Origin: Rhizosaccharibacter radicis
GTDB taxonomy: Bacteria; Pseudomonadota; Alphaproteobacteria; Acetobacterales; Acetobacteraceae
Reading direction: 5' to 3'
Assembly: GCA_024508355.1 (NCBI GenBank)
Contig: JAMZEJ010000009.1
Coordinates: 124,001-188,000 of the forward strand
Length of the DNA: 64,000 nucleotides
Each line of letters begins with the position of its first letter. Within the stretch, counting starts at the first letter, position 1. Under the pieces are notes generated by a model, which ran no database searches, was not told the origin of the DNA, and saw only the letters and a program-made list of their open reading frames with translations. Shown here piece by piece: positions 25,739 to 35,649 of this stretch. A program made the translations under genes and the position numbers.

Positions 25739-26746
25739 GTGAATGCCGCCGACGACCCTGCGGCCGAGCGGGCCGATTGCCTGGTGGTGGGCGCCGGTCC
25801 CGCCGGGCTGACCGCCGCCCTTTATTTGCGCCGGTTCGCGCTCCGGACGCTGCTGGTGGATGCCGGGCGGCCCCGGGCGGCGCTGATCCCGCGCACCCGC
25901 AACCAGCCGGCCTTTCCCGGCGGCATCTCGGGCCGCTCCCTGCTGAAACGGATGCGGCGGCAGGTGAGCCTGCACGGCGTGGAAGTGGCCGACGGCACGG
26001 TTCTGTCGGCGGAACGGGAGGCGGACGGTTTCGTGGCGCGCTTCCGGCCCGCCGGCGCCGAACCGGTGCTGCTGCGGAGCCGCACCCTGCTGCTGGCCAC
26101 CGGCATCCGCGATCACCGTCCCGCCGCGCTGCCGGACCCGCTGCACGACCGGGCCTTGCGGCTGGGACATGTTCGCTATTGCCCGATCTGCGACGGCTTC
26201 GAGGCGCGCGACCGCCGCATCGCCGTGCTGGGACAGGGCGCGCACGGAATGCGGGAGGCGATCTTCCTGCGCTCCTACAGCGCGGACGTGTTTCTGATCC
26301 CGCCCGACGGGCCGCTGGAGCTCGATGCGGCAGGCCGGGCGCGGCTGCGGGACGCGGGCGTGACCGTGCTCGACCAACCGGTGCGGCGCTTCGCGCTGCG
26401 GCCGAACGGGATGGAGCTTCTGGTGGGCGACCAGCCGTTGCGGTTCGACAGCGTGTATCCCGCGATGGGCGCGCGCATCCATTCGGACCTGGCCGTGGCG
26501 CTGGGCGCGGTGGACGAGGCCGTGTGCGTTCCGGTGGACGATCACGGCCGCACAAGGGTCCCGGGCCTTTACGCGGCGGGCGACGTCACGCGGGGGCTGG
26601 ATCAGATCGCCACCGCCACCGCCCTTGCCGCGGCGGCGGCCACCGCCATCCGCAACGACCTCGCCGACCGCACGCCGTTGCGCCGCCCCCGCTCGCTGCT
26701 GCGGACGCGGGACGACTCGCCGGGCACCGAACCGCTTCCAGTGTGA
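25739..26746 (+). CDS. Thioredoxin-reductase-like FAD/NAD(P)-dependent oxidoreductase
   Basis: 335 residues from GTG 25739, near the usual thioredoxin reductase length (about 310-330). The FAD site VVGAGPAGLTAALYLRRF is at the N terminus, followed by ATGIRDHRP. The NADPH domain carries the redox pair in RYCPICDGFEARD (CPIC) and GQGAHGMREAIFL, and the C terminus has the FAD motif GLYAAGDVTRGLDQIATA. The NADPH-binding glycine motif is changed (GQGAHG rather than GGGNSA), and partner specificity may differ from canonical TrxB. It probably passes electrons from NADPH to a dithiol protein. The M3 peptidase downstream is on the same strand 208 bp away and probably has its own promoter. Confidence 0.88.
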   Translation: MNAADDPAAERADCLVVGAGPAGLTAALYLRRFALRTLLVDAGRPRAALIPRTRNQPAFPGGISGRSLLKRMRRQVSLHGVEVADGTVLSAEREADGFVARFRPAGAEPVLLRSRTLLLATGIRDHRPAALPDPLHDRALRLGHVRYCPICDGFEARDRRIAVLGQGAHGMREAIFLRSYSADVFLIPPDGPLELDAAGRARLRDAGVTVLDQPVRRFALRPNGMELLVGDQPLRFDSVYPAMGARIHSDLAVALGAVDEAVCVPVDDHGRTRVPGLYAAGDVTRGLDQIATATALAAAAATAIRNDLADRTPLRRPRSLLRTRDDSPGTEPLPV

Positions 26747-26954
26747 CCCCGGCGTGATCCCGGCGCGTCGTCGCGCCGGCCGCCATCATTTGGCGATATC
26801 CGCCACGGGACGTCCCAGGCGCCTCGCGCAGCCCCCATGTTTCAGCGAAGAAATCCGGGGCCAATCTCGCGGTACGGCGCTTGCTGCGAGGGTGGGGACT
26901 TTGCCAGGACGCGCCCCCGCGTCCGGTCGCACGATAAGCGAGCCGCATCCGCCC

Positions 26955-28844
26955 ATGAGCTTCCAGACCCGACGCACCTTCCTGCAGTTCGCCGCCGCGG
27001 CGGGTCTGTTGCCGGCCGCCGCCCGCGCCGCCACCGGCACGACCCCGGGTACGTCCCCCGCCACGGCCCCTGACAAGGGGAGCGAGATCCCCGCCATGTG
27101 GAACCTGGCGGAAATCTATCCGTCGCCGGCCGCCTGGAGCGCCGAGCGGGACGCGGTGCTGGCCGCCCTGCCGTCGCTCGCTGCGCGGCGCGGCAAGCTG
27201 GGCGATCCGGCGACCCTGCGCGACGTGCTGATGCAGCAATCCTCGCTGGATCGCCGGATGGACCGGCTCGATGCCTATGCCTCCCTCAAGGCGGACGAGA
27301 ACCTGGGCGACGCTTCCGCGCAGGAACGGCGCTCGCTGGCGCTGGCGCTGCACAGCAAGCTGGACGAGGCGACCGCCTGGATCGACCCAGAGCTGATCGC
27401 GCTGGGTCCCGACCGGATCGACCAGGCGCTCGCCACCGACAAGGCGCTGGCGCCGTTCCGTTTCCATCTCCAGGACCTGCGCCGCCTGGCGCCCCACGTG
27501 CTGGACGCGAAGGGCGAGGCGTTGCTGGCGGCGGCGCAGCAGCCCTTCAGCGGCACCGAACAGATCCGCGACCAGCTGGTGAACGCCGACCTGCCCTGGC
27601 CGAGCATCACCCTGGACGGAAAGCCCGTCCGGCTGGACAACCAGAATTTCGTGGCGCACCGCACCGCGGAGAACCGGACCGACCGCAAGCGCGTGTTCGA
27701 CAGCTTCTTCGGCGCCTACAAGAACTTCGAGAGCACCCTTGGCGCGGCCCTCGCGACCGAGCTGCGGGACAACATCTTCGTGGCCGATGCCCGGCACTAT
27801 CCCGGCGCCCTGGAAGCCGCGCTGGCGCCGAACGCGATCCCCCGGCAGGTCTACGAGAGCATGATCGCCGAAACCAATCGCGGCCTGCCGGTGCTGCATC
27901 GCTATCTGGAGCTTCGGCGGCGGATACTGAAGCTTCCGGATCTGGCCTATTACGATCTGTATGTCCCGGCGACCACCGGCAGCCCCCGCTTCGATCTCGC
28001 CGCCGCCCGCCGCAACATGCTGGCCGCGGTCGCGCCGCTGGGTCCGGACTATGTGGCCAAGCTCGCCCATGCCAGCGCCGCCGGCTGGATGGACGCGCTG
28101 CCCCGCAAGGGCAAGTCGTCGGGCGCCTACATGAACCCGGCCGCCTACGACGTGCATCCCTTCGTGCTGGTGAACTTCACCGACGACTACGAGGGCATGA
28201 CCACGGTGACGCACGAGTTCGGCCATGCGATGCATACGGTGCTGGACGACGCGGCCCAGCCCTACGAGACCTCGCAATATTCGACCTTCATCGCCGAGAT
28301 CCCGTCCACCGCCAACGAGCAGTTCCTGGCGGACTACATGATCCGGCATGCCACCGACCCGAAGCAGAAGCTGTTCTTTCTCGACCAGCTCTGCGAACTT
28401 CTGCGTGGCACCTATTTCCGGCAGGCGATGCTGGCGGAGTTCGAGTTCACGATCTACGACCGCTCGCAGAAGGGCGAAGCGATGTCGGGCGCGAAGTTCA
28501 GCCAGATCTATCTGGAGATCCTGCGTCGCTATTACGGCCCCGGCGTGCGGGTGGACGATCTCTACGGCATCGAATGGGCATACATTCCTCATTTCTATTT
28601 CGACTTCTATGTCTACCAGTATGCGACCTCCATCGCGGCGTCCGCGTTCTTCGTGGACAGCATCCTGCGCGACGGCGCGCCCGCGCGCGACCGCTACCTC
28701 GATGCCCTGCGCGCCGGCGGCTCGGATCATCCCACCGTCATCCTCCAGCGGGCCGGCCTCGACATGAGTTCGCCCGCTCCTTATCGCGCGCTGATCGACA
28801 AGTTCTCGCGCACGCTGGACGCGATGGAACCGCTGATCAGGTGA
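26955..28844 (+). CDS. M3-family oligoendopeptidase F with Tat signal
   Basis: 629 residues. The N terminus MSFQTRRTFLQFAAAAGLL is a twin-arginine signal (RRTFLQF) followed by a hydrophobic core and AARA cleavage site, so the enzyme is probably exported folded. The body is PepF-like: the zinc motif HEFGHAMH near residue 420 with the downstream Glu in STANEQFLADY, and the substrate-binding PHFYFDFYVYQYATS near the C terminus. It should cut oligopeptides of about 7-17 residues. PepF enzymes are normally cytosolic, so the Tat signal points to periplasmic peptide breakdown. Confidence 0.95.
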   Translation: MSFQTRRTFLQFAAAAGLLPAAARAATGTTPGTSPATAPDKGSEIPAMWNLAEIYPSPAAWSAERDAVLAALPSLAARRGKLGDPATLRDVLMQQSSLDRRMDRLDAYASLKADENLGDASAQERRSLALALHSKLDEATAWIDPELIALGPDRIDQALATDKALAPFRFHLQDLRRLAPHVLDAKGEALLAAAQQPFSGTEQIRDQLVNADLPWPSITLDGKPVRLDNQNFVAHRTAENRTDRKRVFDSFFGAYKNFESTLGAALATELRDNIFVADARHYPGALEAALAPNAIPRQVYESMIAETNRGLPVLHRYLELRRRILKLPDLAYYDLYVPATTGSPRFDLAAARRNMLAAVAPLGPDYVAKLAHASAAGWMDALPRKGKSSGAYMNPAAYDVHPFVLVNFTDDYEGMTTVTHEFGHAMHTVLDDAAQPYETSQYSTFIAEIPSTANEQFLADYMIRHATDPKQKLFFLDQLCELLRGTYFRQAMLAEFEFTIYDRSQKGEAMSGAKFSQIYLEILRRYYGPGVRVDDLYGIEWAYIPHFYFDFYVYQYATSIAASAFFVDSILRDGAPARDRYLDALRAGGSDHPTVILQRAGLDMSSPAPYRALIDKFSRTLDAMEPLIR

Positions 28845-29064
28845 TCCGCTCCGCCACCGCGCGCCCGGCTTGCCGGGCGTTCGGGGGGGATGGGAAGGCC
28901 GATCACGGGCCGGGAGCCGGGGGCGTACGCGGCCGGCTGCCGGCGTGGAGATCGGCCTCGCCGGGTCGCCGGATTCGCTCGGGACGGCATCCTGACCGAC
29001 CCCACCGCGGCAGGGGTGCACCGGTCGTCGCGCTCATGCCCCCTTCCGGCGGCGGCCGAACGCT

Positions 29065-30483
29065 TCAGCCCTGGTCGGCGGCGGCCGACGCCGGACGGAG
29101 CGATCCCGCCCGGACCGGCACGATACCAGCGCCCGGCCCGTCGACGGGCGTCCGCGACACCGCTCTGCCGGATGCCCGGACGCGCATCCCCGGGGAACCG
29201 GCGGCGGCCCTGCCGGACAGCGTGGACGCCGTCGCCGCCGGGGCGGCGCCCGATAGGCCGGCCGCGGCATCGGCCGACGCGCCGGCGGGCGTGCCGGTCG
29301 CCGGCGCGTCGGCGTTCGGCGCAGCGGCGTTCGAAGAAGCGGCGTTCTGGCCCGGAATGTTCTGGCCTGCAGCGCCTTGGCTTGTAGCGCTTTGGGCCGG
29401 GCCGTTCTGGGCAGCCAGCCAGTCGGCGAAGCGCTGATTGATCTCGGCCGCCACCAGCGGGTCGGACGGGCGCGCGGTGGGTTCGGAGCTGTCCACCACC
29501 ACCACCCGGTCGCCGGCCAGCGGCGTTTGCCCGCTCCCCTTCGGCAGCAGCGCGGTGATGGCGCGGTCCTGCGGCACCAGGGCCAGCAGCTGCGCATCGA
29601 TCAGCCCGGCCTGGTCCATCAGCTGGTTGAAGGCGGCCGGGATGCGGATGCAGGCCTCGGAATCCGGCCGGCCGAGCCGGCCTTCCAGGAAGGTGGGGTC
29701 GGTAGCGTGCATCTCCAGGCGGACGGCGGTGAGCGCTTCCGGCTTGCGCCAGTCCTCCGTGGTCTGCCAGCCGAAATCCCACACCCGCATGCCCTTGAGG
29801 CCGTTGCCGCGGATGTGGTTCTCGTTGAAGGTCCCCTGCGCGCGGTAGCCCAGGATGTCCGGGGTGTTGGCGAACACGCCGACGGGCGTCTTGAAATGCT
29901 CCTTGCGGCCGGGCTTGCCCGTGCTGACCCGCACCGCGCCGAGCACGGTCCAGGGCTCCCCGGCCGGAGCGGCGCTCACCACCCACAAGCGCTGCACCGC
30001 GGGCGCACGGTCCACCACCAGCAGGATCTGCGGCCGGTCGATGACGCTGTCGCGCGCCGACAGCATGGCGCGCGCCAGCATCAGGGCTCGCCCGGCATCG
30101 CGGGGATCGGGCGACGCCAGCGCGTGACCGAGCACTTCCCGCATCCGGGCGCGCAGGAGCTGGTTGGCGGCCGCCACCGCGCCGGGCGACAGCCGGGGCA
30201 GCGGGTTGGGGACCTCCGGCGGCACGGCATCCGCCGCGGCGTCGGCCGCCGCATCCCCCGGGGACAGCGGCACGGGCGGCGGCAGGGGAACGTCCGGGGC
30301 GGCCGTGTCCAGGGATGGGGCCGCTGTCCGGGGCGAGCTCTCCACCGGCGCCGTTTCCGCCAGGGTCCCGGTGGCGGGGGATCTGGCGGATGCCGGCACG
30401 AGGGCGGTCGAGCACAGCAGCAGCCATCCCATCACGGCGGGGCGTGCCGTCCGGCGGACCCGGGAAAACGCGATGCGGATCAT
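29065..30483 (-). CDS. L,D-transpeptidase (YkuD)-family protein with variant active site
   Basis: 472 residues with a signal peptide (PAVMGWLLLCSTALVPASARS). A Pro/Ala-rich region precedes a YkuD-like domain at about 150-300: ILLVVDRAPAVQRLWVVS, STGKPGRKEHFKTPVGVF and then RLEMHATDPTFLEGRLGRP leading to DSEACIRIP. The expected core is His, 14-17 residues, then [ST]-H-G-C-x-[NR]. Here it reads S-E-A-C-I-R (Cys about 276), so the nucleophile and Arg are kept but His-Gly became Glu-Ala. The remaining C-terminal 150 residues are Ala-rich low complexity. It may cross-link murein or attach proteins to it. The start ATG overlaps the stop of yihY as ATGA. Confidence 0.85.
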   Translation of the reverse strand: MIRIAFSRVRRTARPAVMGWLLLCSTALVPASARSPATGTLAETAPVESSPRTAAPSLDTAAPDVPLPPPVPLSPGDAAADAAADAVPPEVPNPLPRLSPGAVAAANQLLRARMREVLGHALASPDPRDAGRALMLARAMLSARDSVIDRPQILLVVDRAPAVQRLWVVSAAPAGEPWTVLGAVRVSTGKPGRKEHFKTPVGVFANTPDILGYRAQGTFNENHIRGNGLKGMRVWDFGWQTTEDWRKPEALTAVRLEMHATDPTFLEGRLGRPDSEACIRIPAAFNQLMDQAGLIDAQLLALVPQDRAITALLPKGSGQTPLAGDRVVVVDSSEPTARPSDPLVAAEINQRFADWLAAQNGPAQSATSQGAAGQNIPGQNAASSNAAAPNADAPATGTPAGASADAAAGLSGAAPAATASTLSGRAAAGSPGMRVRASGRAVSRTPVDGPGAGIVPVRAGSLRPASAAADQG

Positions 30484-31625
30484 GCGGCACCTTCCCCCGC
30501 CACCCGGTCCGCCACGGTGGCGCCGCGCTTCCCGCGCGGCCGGCTGTGCCCGACGGTGGTGTCGGAGGCGGTCTGGCGCTCAAGCTCGGCGTTCAGCTCC
30601 GCGCCCATCAGCACCACGATGGCCGAGATCCAGATCCAGGTCATGAAACCGATCACCGCTCCGAGCGAACCATACGTCTTGTTGTAGCTGCCGAAATTGG
30701 ACACGTAGAACGAGAAAAGCACCGAGGCCGCGATCCAGCCCAGAGACGCCGCCGTCCCGCCCCAGCTCACCCACTGCCAGCGCGCCAGCCGCCTGCTGGG
30801 ACCGAAGCGATAGAGCACCGACAGGGCGAGGGCGACCGCCACCAGCAAGGCCGGCCAGCGCAGCACGGCCACCAGCCGCGCGCCCAGGCTGTCCAGCCCC
30901 ACCACATGCAGCACCACGGGCACCACCACCACGCCCGACATCGCCAGGATCAGGAACAGGATGCCGCTCACCGTGAAGCCCAGCGTCAGCAGGTTCAGCC
31001 GCACGAAGGAACGCTTCTCCTTCTCGTGGTAGACCACGTTGAGCGCGTCGAAGAACGACTTCATCGCGGCGTTGGCGCTCCACAGCGACACCAGCAGGCC
31101 CACGATCGCCCCGAAGCCCAGGGCCTTGTGGTTGCTGCTGGTGAGGGCCTTCACCTGGTCGCCGATGATGCTCATGCCGCCTTCGGGCACCACGGTGCCG
31201 AGCTGCGCCAGCTGGTCGCCCAGGCTCGCGGGATCGGTGAACAGCCCGTAGATCGAGATCAGGCTGGCCAGTGCCGGAAACACCGCCAGCAGCGTGTAGT
31301 AGGTGACGCTGGCCGCTTCGGCCATGATCCGGTCGTCGCCGAACCCGCGCGCCGCCCGTTTGACCGCGGCCCACCACCCGGCGCGGCCCAGCTTCCGGGG
31401 TGCGCTCGCCGTTGCCCCCGGCGCGGAACCGCCGTCGTCCCGCCGGTCCGGCCGCGGTTCGCCCTCGTGTTGTTCCGGGGCTCCATCCGCCCTGGCCGGT
31501 GTTCCGGCGGCGCGACGGTCACCCGGATGCGGTGGCAGTCCCGGCGCCTCGGCCCGGCGCGGCAACATCATCCCGGCCAGCGCGAGGCCTGCCAGCAAGA
31601 GCGGGTGGGGGCGGTCGGTCTTCAT
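30480..31625 (-). CDS. YihY/virulence factor BrkB family inner-membrane protein
   Basis: 381 residues from ATG 31625. A hydrophobic N-terminal segment and an 80-residue polar, charged stretch precede the family core: RAARGFGDDRIMAEAASVTYYTLLAVFPALASLISIYGLF, then LWSANAAMKSFFDALNVVYHEKEKRSF and six hydrophobic segments ending in AVIGFMTWIWISAIVVLMGAELNAELE. That is the complete YihY signature. The function is not settled; the family was once called RNase BN by mistake and is discussed as a lipid transporter. It overlaps the L,D-transpeptidase gene by 4 bp, which suggests a joint envelope role. Confidence 0.93.
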   Translation of the reverse strand: MKTDRPHPLLLAGLALAGMMLPRRAEAPGLPPHPGDRRAAGTPARADGAPEQHEGEPRPDRRDDGGSAPGATASAPRKLGRAGWWAAVKRAARGFGDDRIMAEAASVTYYTLLAVFPALASLISIYGLFTDPASLGDQLAQLGTVVPEGGMSIIGDQVKALTSSNHKALGFGAIVGLLVSLWSANAAMKSFFDALNVVYHEKEKRSFVRLNLLTLGFTVSGILFLILAMSGVVVVPVVLHVVGLDSLGARLVAVLRWPALLVAVALALSVLYRFGPSRRLARWQWVSWGGTAASLGWIAASVLFSFYVSNFGSYNKTYGSLGAVIGFMTWIWISAIVVLMGAELNAELERQTASDTTVGHSRPRGKRGATVADRVAGEGAA

Positions 31626-32268
31626 GAGCGGGCTGCTTTCCCTCGGGGGACTCGTCGGCTCGCGGAACTGTCCTCGACCTTCTGCAGCGCCGCCCGGCGG
31701 ACGCGGTTGCGCTTCCCGGGTCCGATCGGCGGCGGACGTGTTCGGGACGACACGGTCGCCGGAGCCGGGAGCCGGATGCCCTTTTCCGGCGGGAGGAGGG
31801 ACCGGCCTCCTGTCGGACCTGAGCGGACACGGCGCCCGGGCCGCCGAGGGATCGTGCGTGCCTGGGCGCCGGATCGTGGAGACGACAGTCGCGGCAGGCG
31901 CCGCTGCCCGCGGTGACGTCGGACCCGGCGGAGGGCCATCGGGCGGCGGTTGGCCACGCGCCCGTGCGGCAGCCTCGCGCTTCGTCCCCGTCGCCGTTCC
32001 GGCGTCGTTCGTCCGACGGCTCGTTCGGCAGGCGGCGGTATCGGGCAAGATCGGACGGATCGCCACCGGTCGCCCCGGCGATCACGAGGCTCCAGGGAGG
32101 TTCCGAGGCCCCCAAGTCCAAGATCGGCGCGGGATCGGCCGGGGCACCCGGTTGCCGCGCGTGCTTTCCCGAGCGTCGGCGCCGTCGCGCCGCGAACGCG
32201 AAGCGCCGACGCCCCTGTGTTTCCACGCTGGGCCGTACCCCGGGCGCCGGGGCGGAAGGAACCGGGTC
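31626..32268. other. Non-coding stretch, 643 bp
   Basis: Several open frames cross this stretch on both strands, but all encode Arg/Pro/Ser/Gly-rich peptides without ribosome sites, signals or recognisable domains. It should contain the promoter of the yihY-L,D-transpeptidase pair near its left end. I see no RNA gene or repeat. Confidence 0.5.
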
Positions 32269-32547
32269 CTAGCCGGCCTCGTCGCGGAAATAGGCTTCCA
32301 CCGGACCGTTCAGCTTCATGGTCATCGGGCTGCCGTCACGGGCCACGGACTTGCCGACAGACACCCGCACCCAGCCTTCGCTGATGCAGTATTCCTCGAC
32401 GTTGGTCTTCTCCACGCCCTTGAAGCGGATGCCGACGCCGCGGGCCAGCAGCGCCTCGTCGAAGAAGGGCGAGCGCGGGTTGGCGGACAGCCGGTCGGGC
32501 GGGCTGGCGGAGGCGGGCGCCGCGGCGCCGGTATCCGTGTCGGACAT
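32269..32547 (-). CDS. DUF3297 family protein
   Basis: 92 residues. The conserved family sequence is complete: PPDRLSANPRSPFFDEALLA, GVGIRFKGVEKTNVEEYC, SEGWVRVSVGKSVARDG and MKLNGPVEAYF. The family is small, soluble and widespread in Proteobacteria with no assigned function (sometimes mislabelled as glutathione peroxidase). The gene is divergent from ahcY across 194 bp and the two may share a control region. Confidence 0.95.
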   Translation of the reverse strand: MSDTDTGAAAPASASPPDRLSANPRSPFFDEALLARGVGIRFKGVEKTNVEEYCISEGWVRVSVGKSVARDGSPMTMKLNGPVEAYFRDEAG

Positions 32548-32741
32548 GCGGAAGAAAGCTCCTGTGAATGGGGCCCCGGACCGCGGAAACGACGCCGCCG
32601 CCGCGGGCGGCGACGGTCGCGAACGCCCGGCTGGCCGTGCCCGGTCTTTGCCCCTATACCGCCTGCCGACATCGCACGAAATCCGGCGTGCATCGCCGCC
32701 GCGCCCTGCGCCCCCGTCGCGGGCCTGCCCAGAGGAAGATC

Positions 32742-34058
<1,317 letters not shown>

Positions 34059-34067
34059 ACCGGCACG

Positions 34068-34105
34068 CCGGGGTGGCGGCGGAGCGATCCCCGCCGCCAC
34101 CCCGG
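34068..34105. terminator. Bidirectional hairpin terminator between ahcY and arsC
   Basis: A perfect 15-bp stem (CCGGGGTGGCGGCGG and its complement) encloses an 8-base loop, placed 9 bp after the ahcY stop and 13 bp before the end of the convergent arsC gene. It can serve both transcripts, although T runs are lacking. Confidence 0.75.
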
Positions 34106-34118
34106 GCTTATCGCCCGC

Positions 34119-34508
34119 TCACAGCAGATCCAGCACCTTCTCCGCCGGCCGGCACACGGCCGTGCCCCTCCCCGTGCACACCACCGGCCGTTCCATCAGC
34201 ACCGGATGCTGCAACAGCGCGTCGAGCACCGCCTCGTCCGTGGCCTGTTCCAGACCCATCTCGGCAGCCAGCGGCTCGCGCCACCGCACCAGCCCGCCAG
34301 GGCGCAGGCCCATCGCGTCCAGAAGCGCGCGCATCCCGGCGCGATCCGGCGGCGATCGGAGATACTCCACCAGCTCCGGCTCGATGCCGCGCTCCCGCAG
34401 CAGTTCCAGCACCCGGCGCGACGTGCCGCATCGCGGGTTGTGGAACATCCGCACGTTTCCCCGGGCGTCCCCTGCGACCCCTGCATCTCCTGCGACCCGG
34501 ACGCTCAT
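34119..34508 (-). CDS. arsC: Glutaredoxin-linked arsenate reductase family protein
   Basis: 129 residues from ATG 34508, which has AAGGA 8-9 bases upstream. The catalytic loop FHNPRCGTSRRVLELL fits the H-x3-C-x3-R pattern of plasmid R773-type ArsC. The three arginines around the active site also appear (VEYLRSPPDR, LMERPVV and TAVCRPAEKVLDLL). It would reduce arsenate to arsenite with glutathione and glutaredoxin. No arsR, arsB or acr3 neighbour is present, so it is a stand-alone gene and could be of the related YfgD or Spx-like branch. Confidence 0.9.
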   Translation of the reverse strand: MSVRVAGDAGVAGDARGNVRMFHNPRCGTSRRVLELLRERGIEPELVEYLRSPPDRAGMRALLDAMGLRPGGLVRWREPLAAEMGLEQATDEAVLDALLQHPVLMERPVVCTGRGTAVCRPAEKVLDLL

Positions 34509-34706
34509 CACCGTGATCCTTTCCGTTCGATGTCAGCGGCGTGAACTTTACCGTCCCGTGCTTCCACCGGCCCCGTCATGTTCCTAGGTTCGCCCCGTGA
34601 AGCTTCGGGGCGGGTTCCGCGTTGAAGCGCCACGTTGGGACAGGGCAGGAACGCACGCCGCTTCCGAGCCCTCAACCCGGCGACGGTTCGAACAGAGAAG
34701 ACGCCC

Positions 34707-35051
34707 ATGCCCAACCTGACCACCCTCGCCGCCCGCGAGGCCCTGTCCCGTTTGGCGGTGCCGGTTCCGACCGACGCGGTCCGTCCTGCCGGCGACCGTG
34801 GCGATCCGATCGTCGCCCTGCCCCGCGCCGACGCGGTGGTGTCCAGCGAGATCGCCCTGCCGTCCGGATCGGACGCGACCGGACATGCCCGCATCATGGC
34901 CGACCTCATGTTCCTGGAGAACTGGGAGCGCGATCCGGCTCCGGACATCGCGGCTTCGCTGCGGGCCAGCCAGATCCGCCGCGCCAACCCCGATCTCGCC
35001 GCGGCCATTCGCTCGGAATTGTGTCCCGGCCACCAGCCGCGTTCGCGCTGA
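34707..35051 (+). CDS. Small hypothetical protein (114 residues)
   Basis: The frame starts at ATG 34707 after AGAGAAGA. The peptide is soluble and reasonably balanced (PNLTTLAAREALSRLAVP, IMADLMFLENWERDPAPDI, RRANPDLAAAIRSEL), which looks more protein-like than the overlapping frames. No domain, signal or membrane segment is recognised. It is divergent from arsC and upstream of the Gly/Tyr-rich protein gene. Confidence 0.5.
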   Translation: MPNLTTLAAREALSRLAVPVPTDAVRPAGDRGDPIVALPRADAVVSSEIALPSGSDATGHARIMADLMFLENWERDPAPDIAASLRASQIRRANPDLAAAIRSELCPGHQPRSR

Positions 35052-35233
35052 GACGGCCCCGGCAGCGCGTGCCCGGGGGCGGATCCCCGAGCATGAGCCC
35101 GGGCGCATCCGCCCGGGATGGCCGGATCATGACCGATCGTTCCTTTTCTTCACGTTCGCGCGGTCGGTTCGACCGCGCCTTCTTCTTGCCGCATCCTGAT
35201 CCCACATCTTGCGCCGAGATCGAGGAGACGAAG

Positions 35234-35611
35234 ATGCGCAGGTTCCTGATCCTGACCACGGCGGTCGCCGGCCTAGCGGCCATGGCCGCGTCCCCCGCGG
35301 AAGCGCGGTGGGGTGGCGGCGGATGGCACGGCGGCGGCTGGCGTGGCGGTTATGGCGGCTGGCATGGCGGCGGATACGGCTATCGCGGCTGGGGCTATCG
35401 CGGCGGCGGCTGGGGCTACGGTGCGGCGGGCCTCGGTATCGGCCTCGCGGCCGGTGCGGCCCTGGGTGCCGCGGCGGCGGCGCCGGCCTACGGCTATGGC
35501 GGCTACGGCTATCCCGGCTACGCGTATCCGGCGGCGCCCTACCCGGTGTACGGTTATGCGCCCGGCACCGTGGTGTATGCGTCCCCGACCTACGGCTATT
35601 ACGGCTATTGA
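35234..35611 (+). CDS. Exported Gly/Tyr/Trp-rich repeat protein
   Basis: 125 residues with GAGGAGA 6 bases before the ATG. A signal peptide (RRFLILTTAVAGLAAMAASPAEA) is followed by glycine-aromatic repeats (WGGGGWHGGGWRGGYGG and similar), a small hydrophobic centre (GLGIGLAAGAALGAAAAAP) and a C-terminal GYGYPGYAYPAAPYPVYGY. Such proteins are widespread in alphaproteobacteria and probably sit in the outer envelope; their function is unknown. It ends 22 bp from the stop of convergent trpF, with a shared terminator between them. Confidence 0.8.
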   Translation: MRRFLILTTAVAGLAAMAASPAEARWGGGGWHGGGWRGGYGGWHGGGYGYRGWGYRGGGWGYGAAGLGIGLAAGAALGAAAAAPAYGYGGYGYPGYAYPAAPYPVYGYAPGTVVYASPTYGYYGY

Positions 35612-35621
35612 TAGTCCGGCG

Positions 35622-35649
35622 CCGTTCCGGGACTAGGAGCCCGGAACGG
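35622..35649. terminator. Bidirectional terminator overlapping the trpF stop codon
   Basis: A perfect 10-bp stem (CCGTTCCGGG and its complement) has an 8-base loop ACTAGGAG. The loop contains the trpF stop (35633-35635). It lies 11 bp after the stop of the Gly/Tyr-rich protein, so one hairpin can serve both convergent genes. Confidence 0.75.

Noticed and set aside
31519-32226. Minus-strand frame of 235 codons upstream of yihY
   Set aside because: Arg/Gly-rich throughout, with no ribosome site, and it overlaps the protein-like N terminus of yihY in another frame.
32548-32741. SAH or SAM riboswitch upstream of ahcY
   Set aside because: The leader was read for the conserved SAH and SAM-II core sequences and neither was found.
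34584-35108. Minus-strand frame of 174 codons opposite the small gene at 34707
   Set aside because: Less protein-like than the plus-strand frame and without a ribosome site, though the plus gene itself is only moderately supported.
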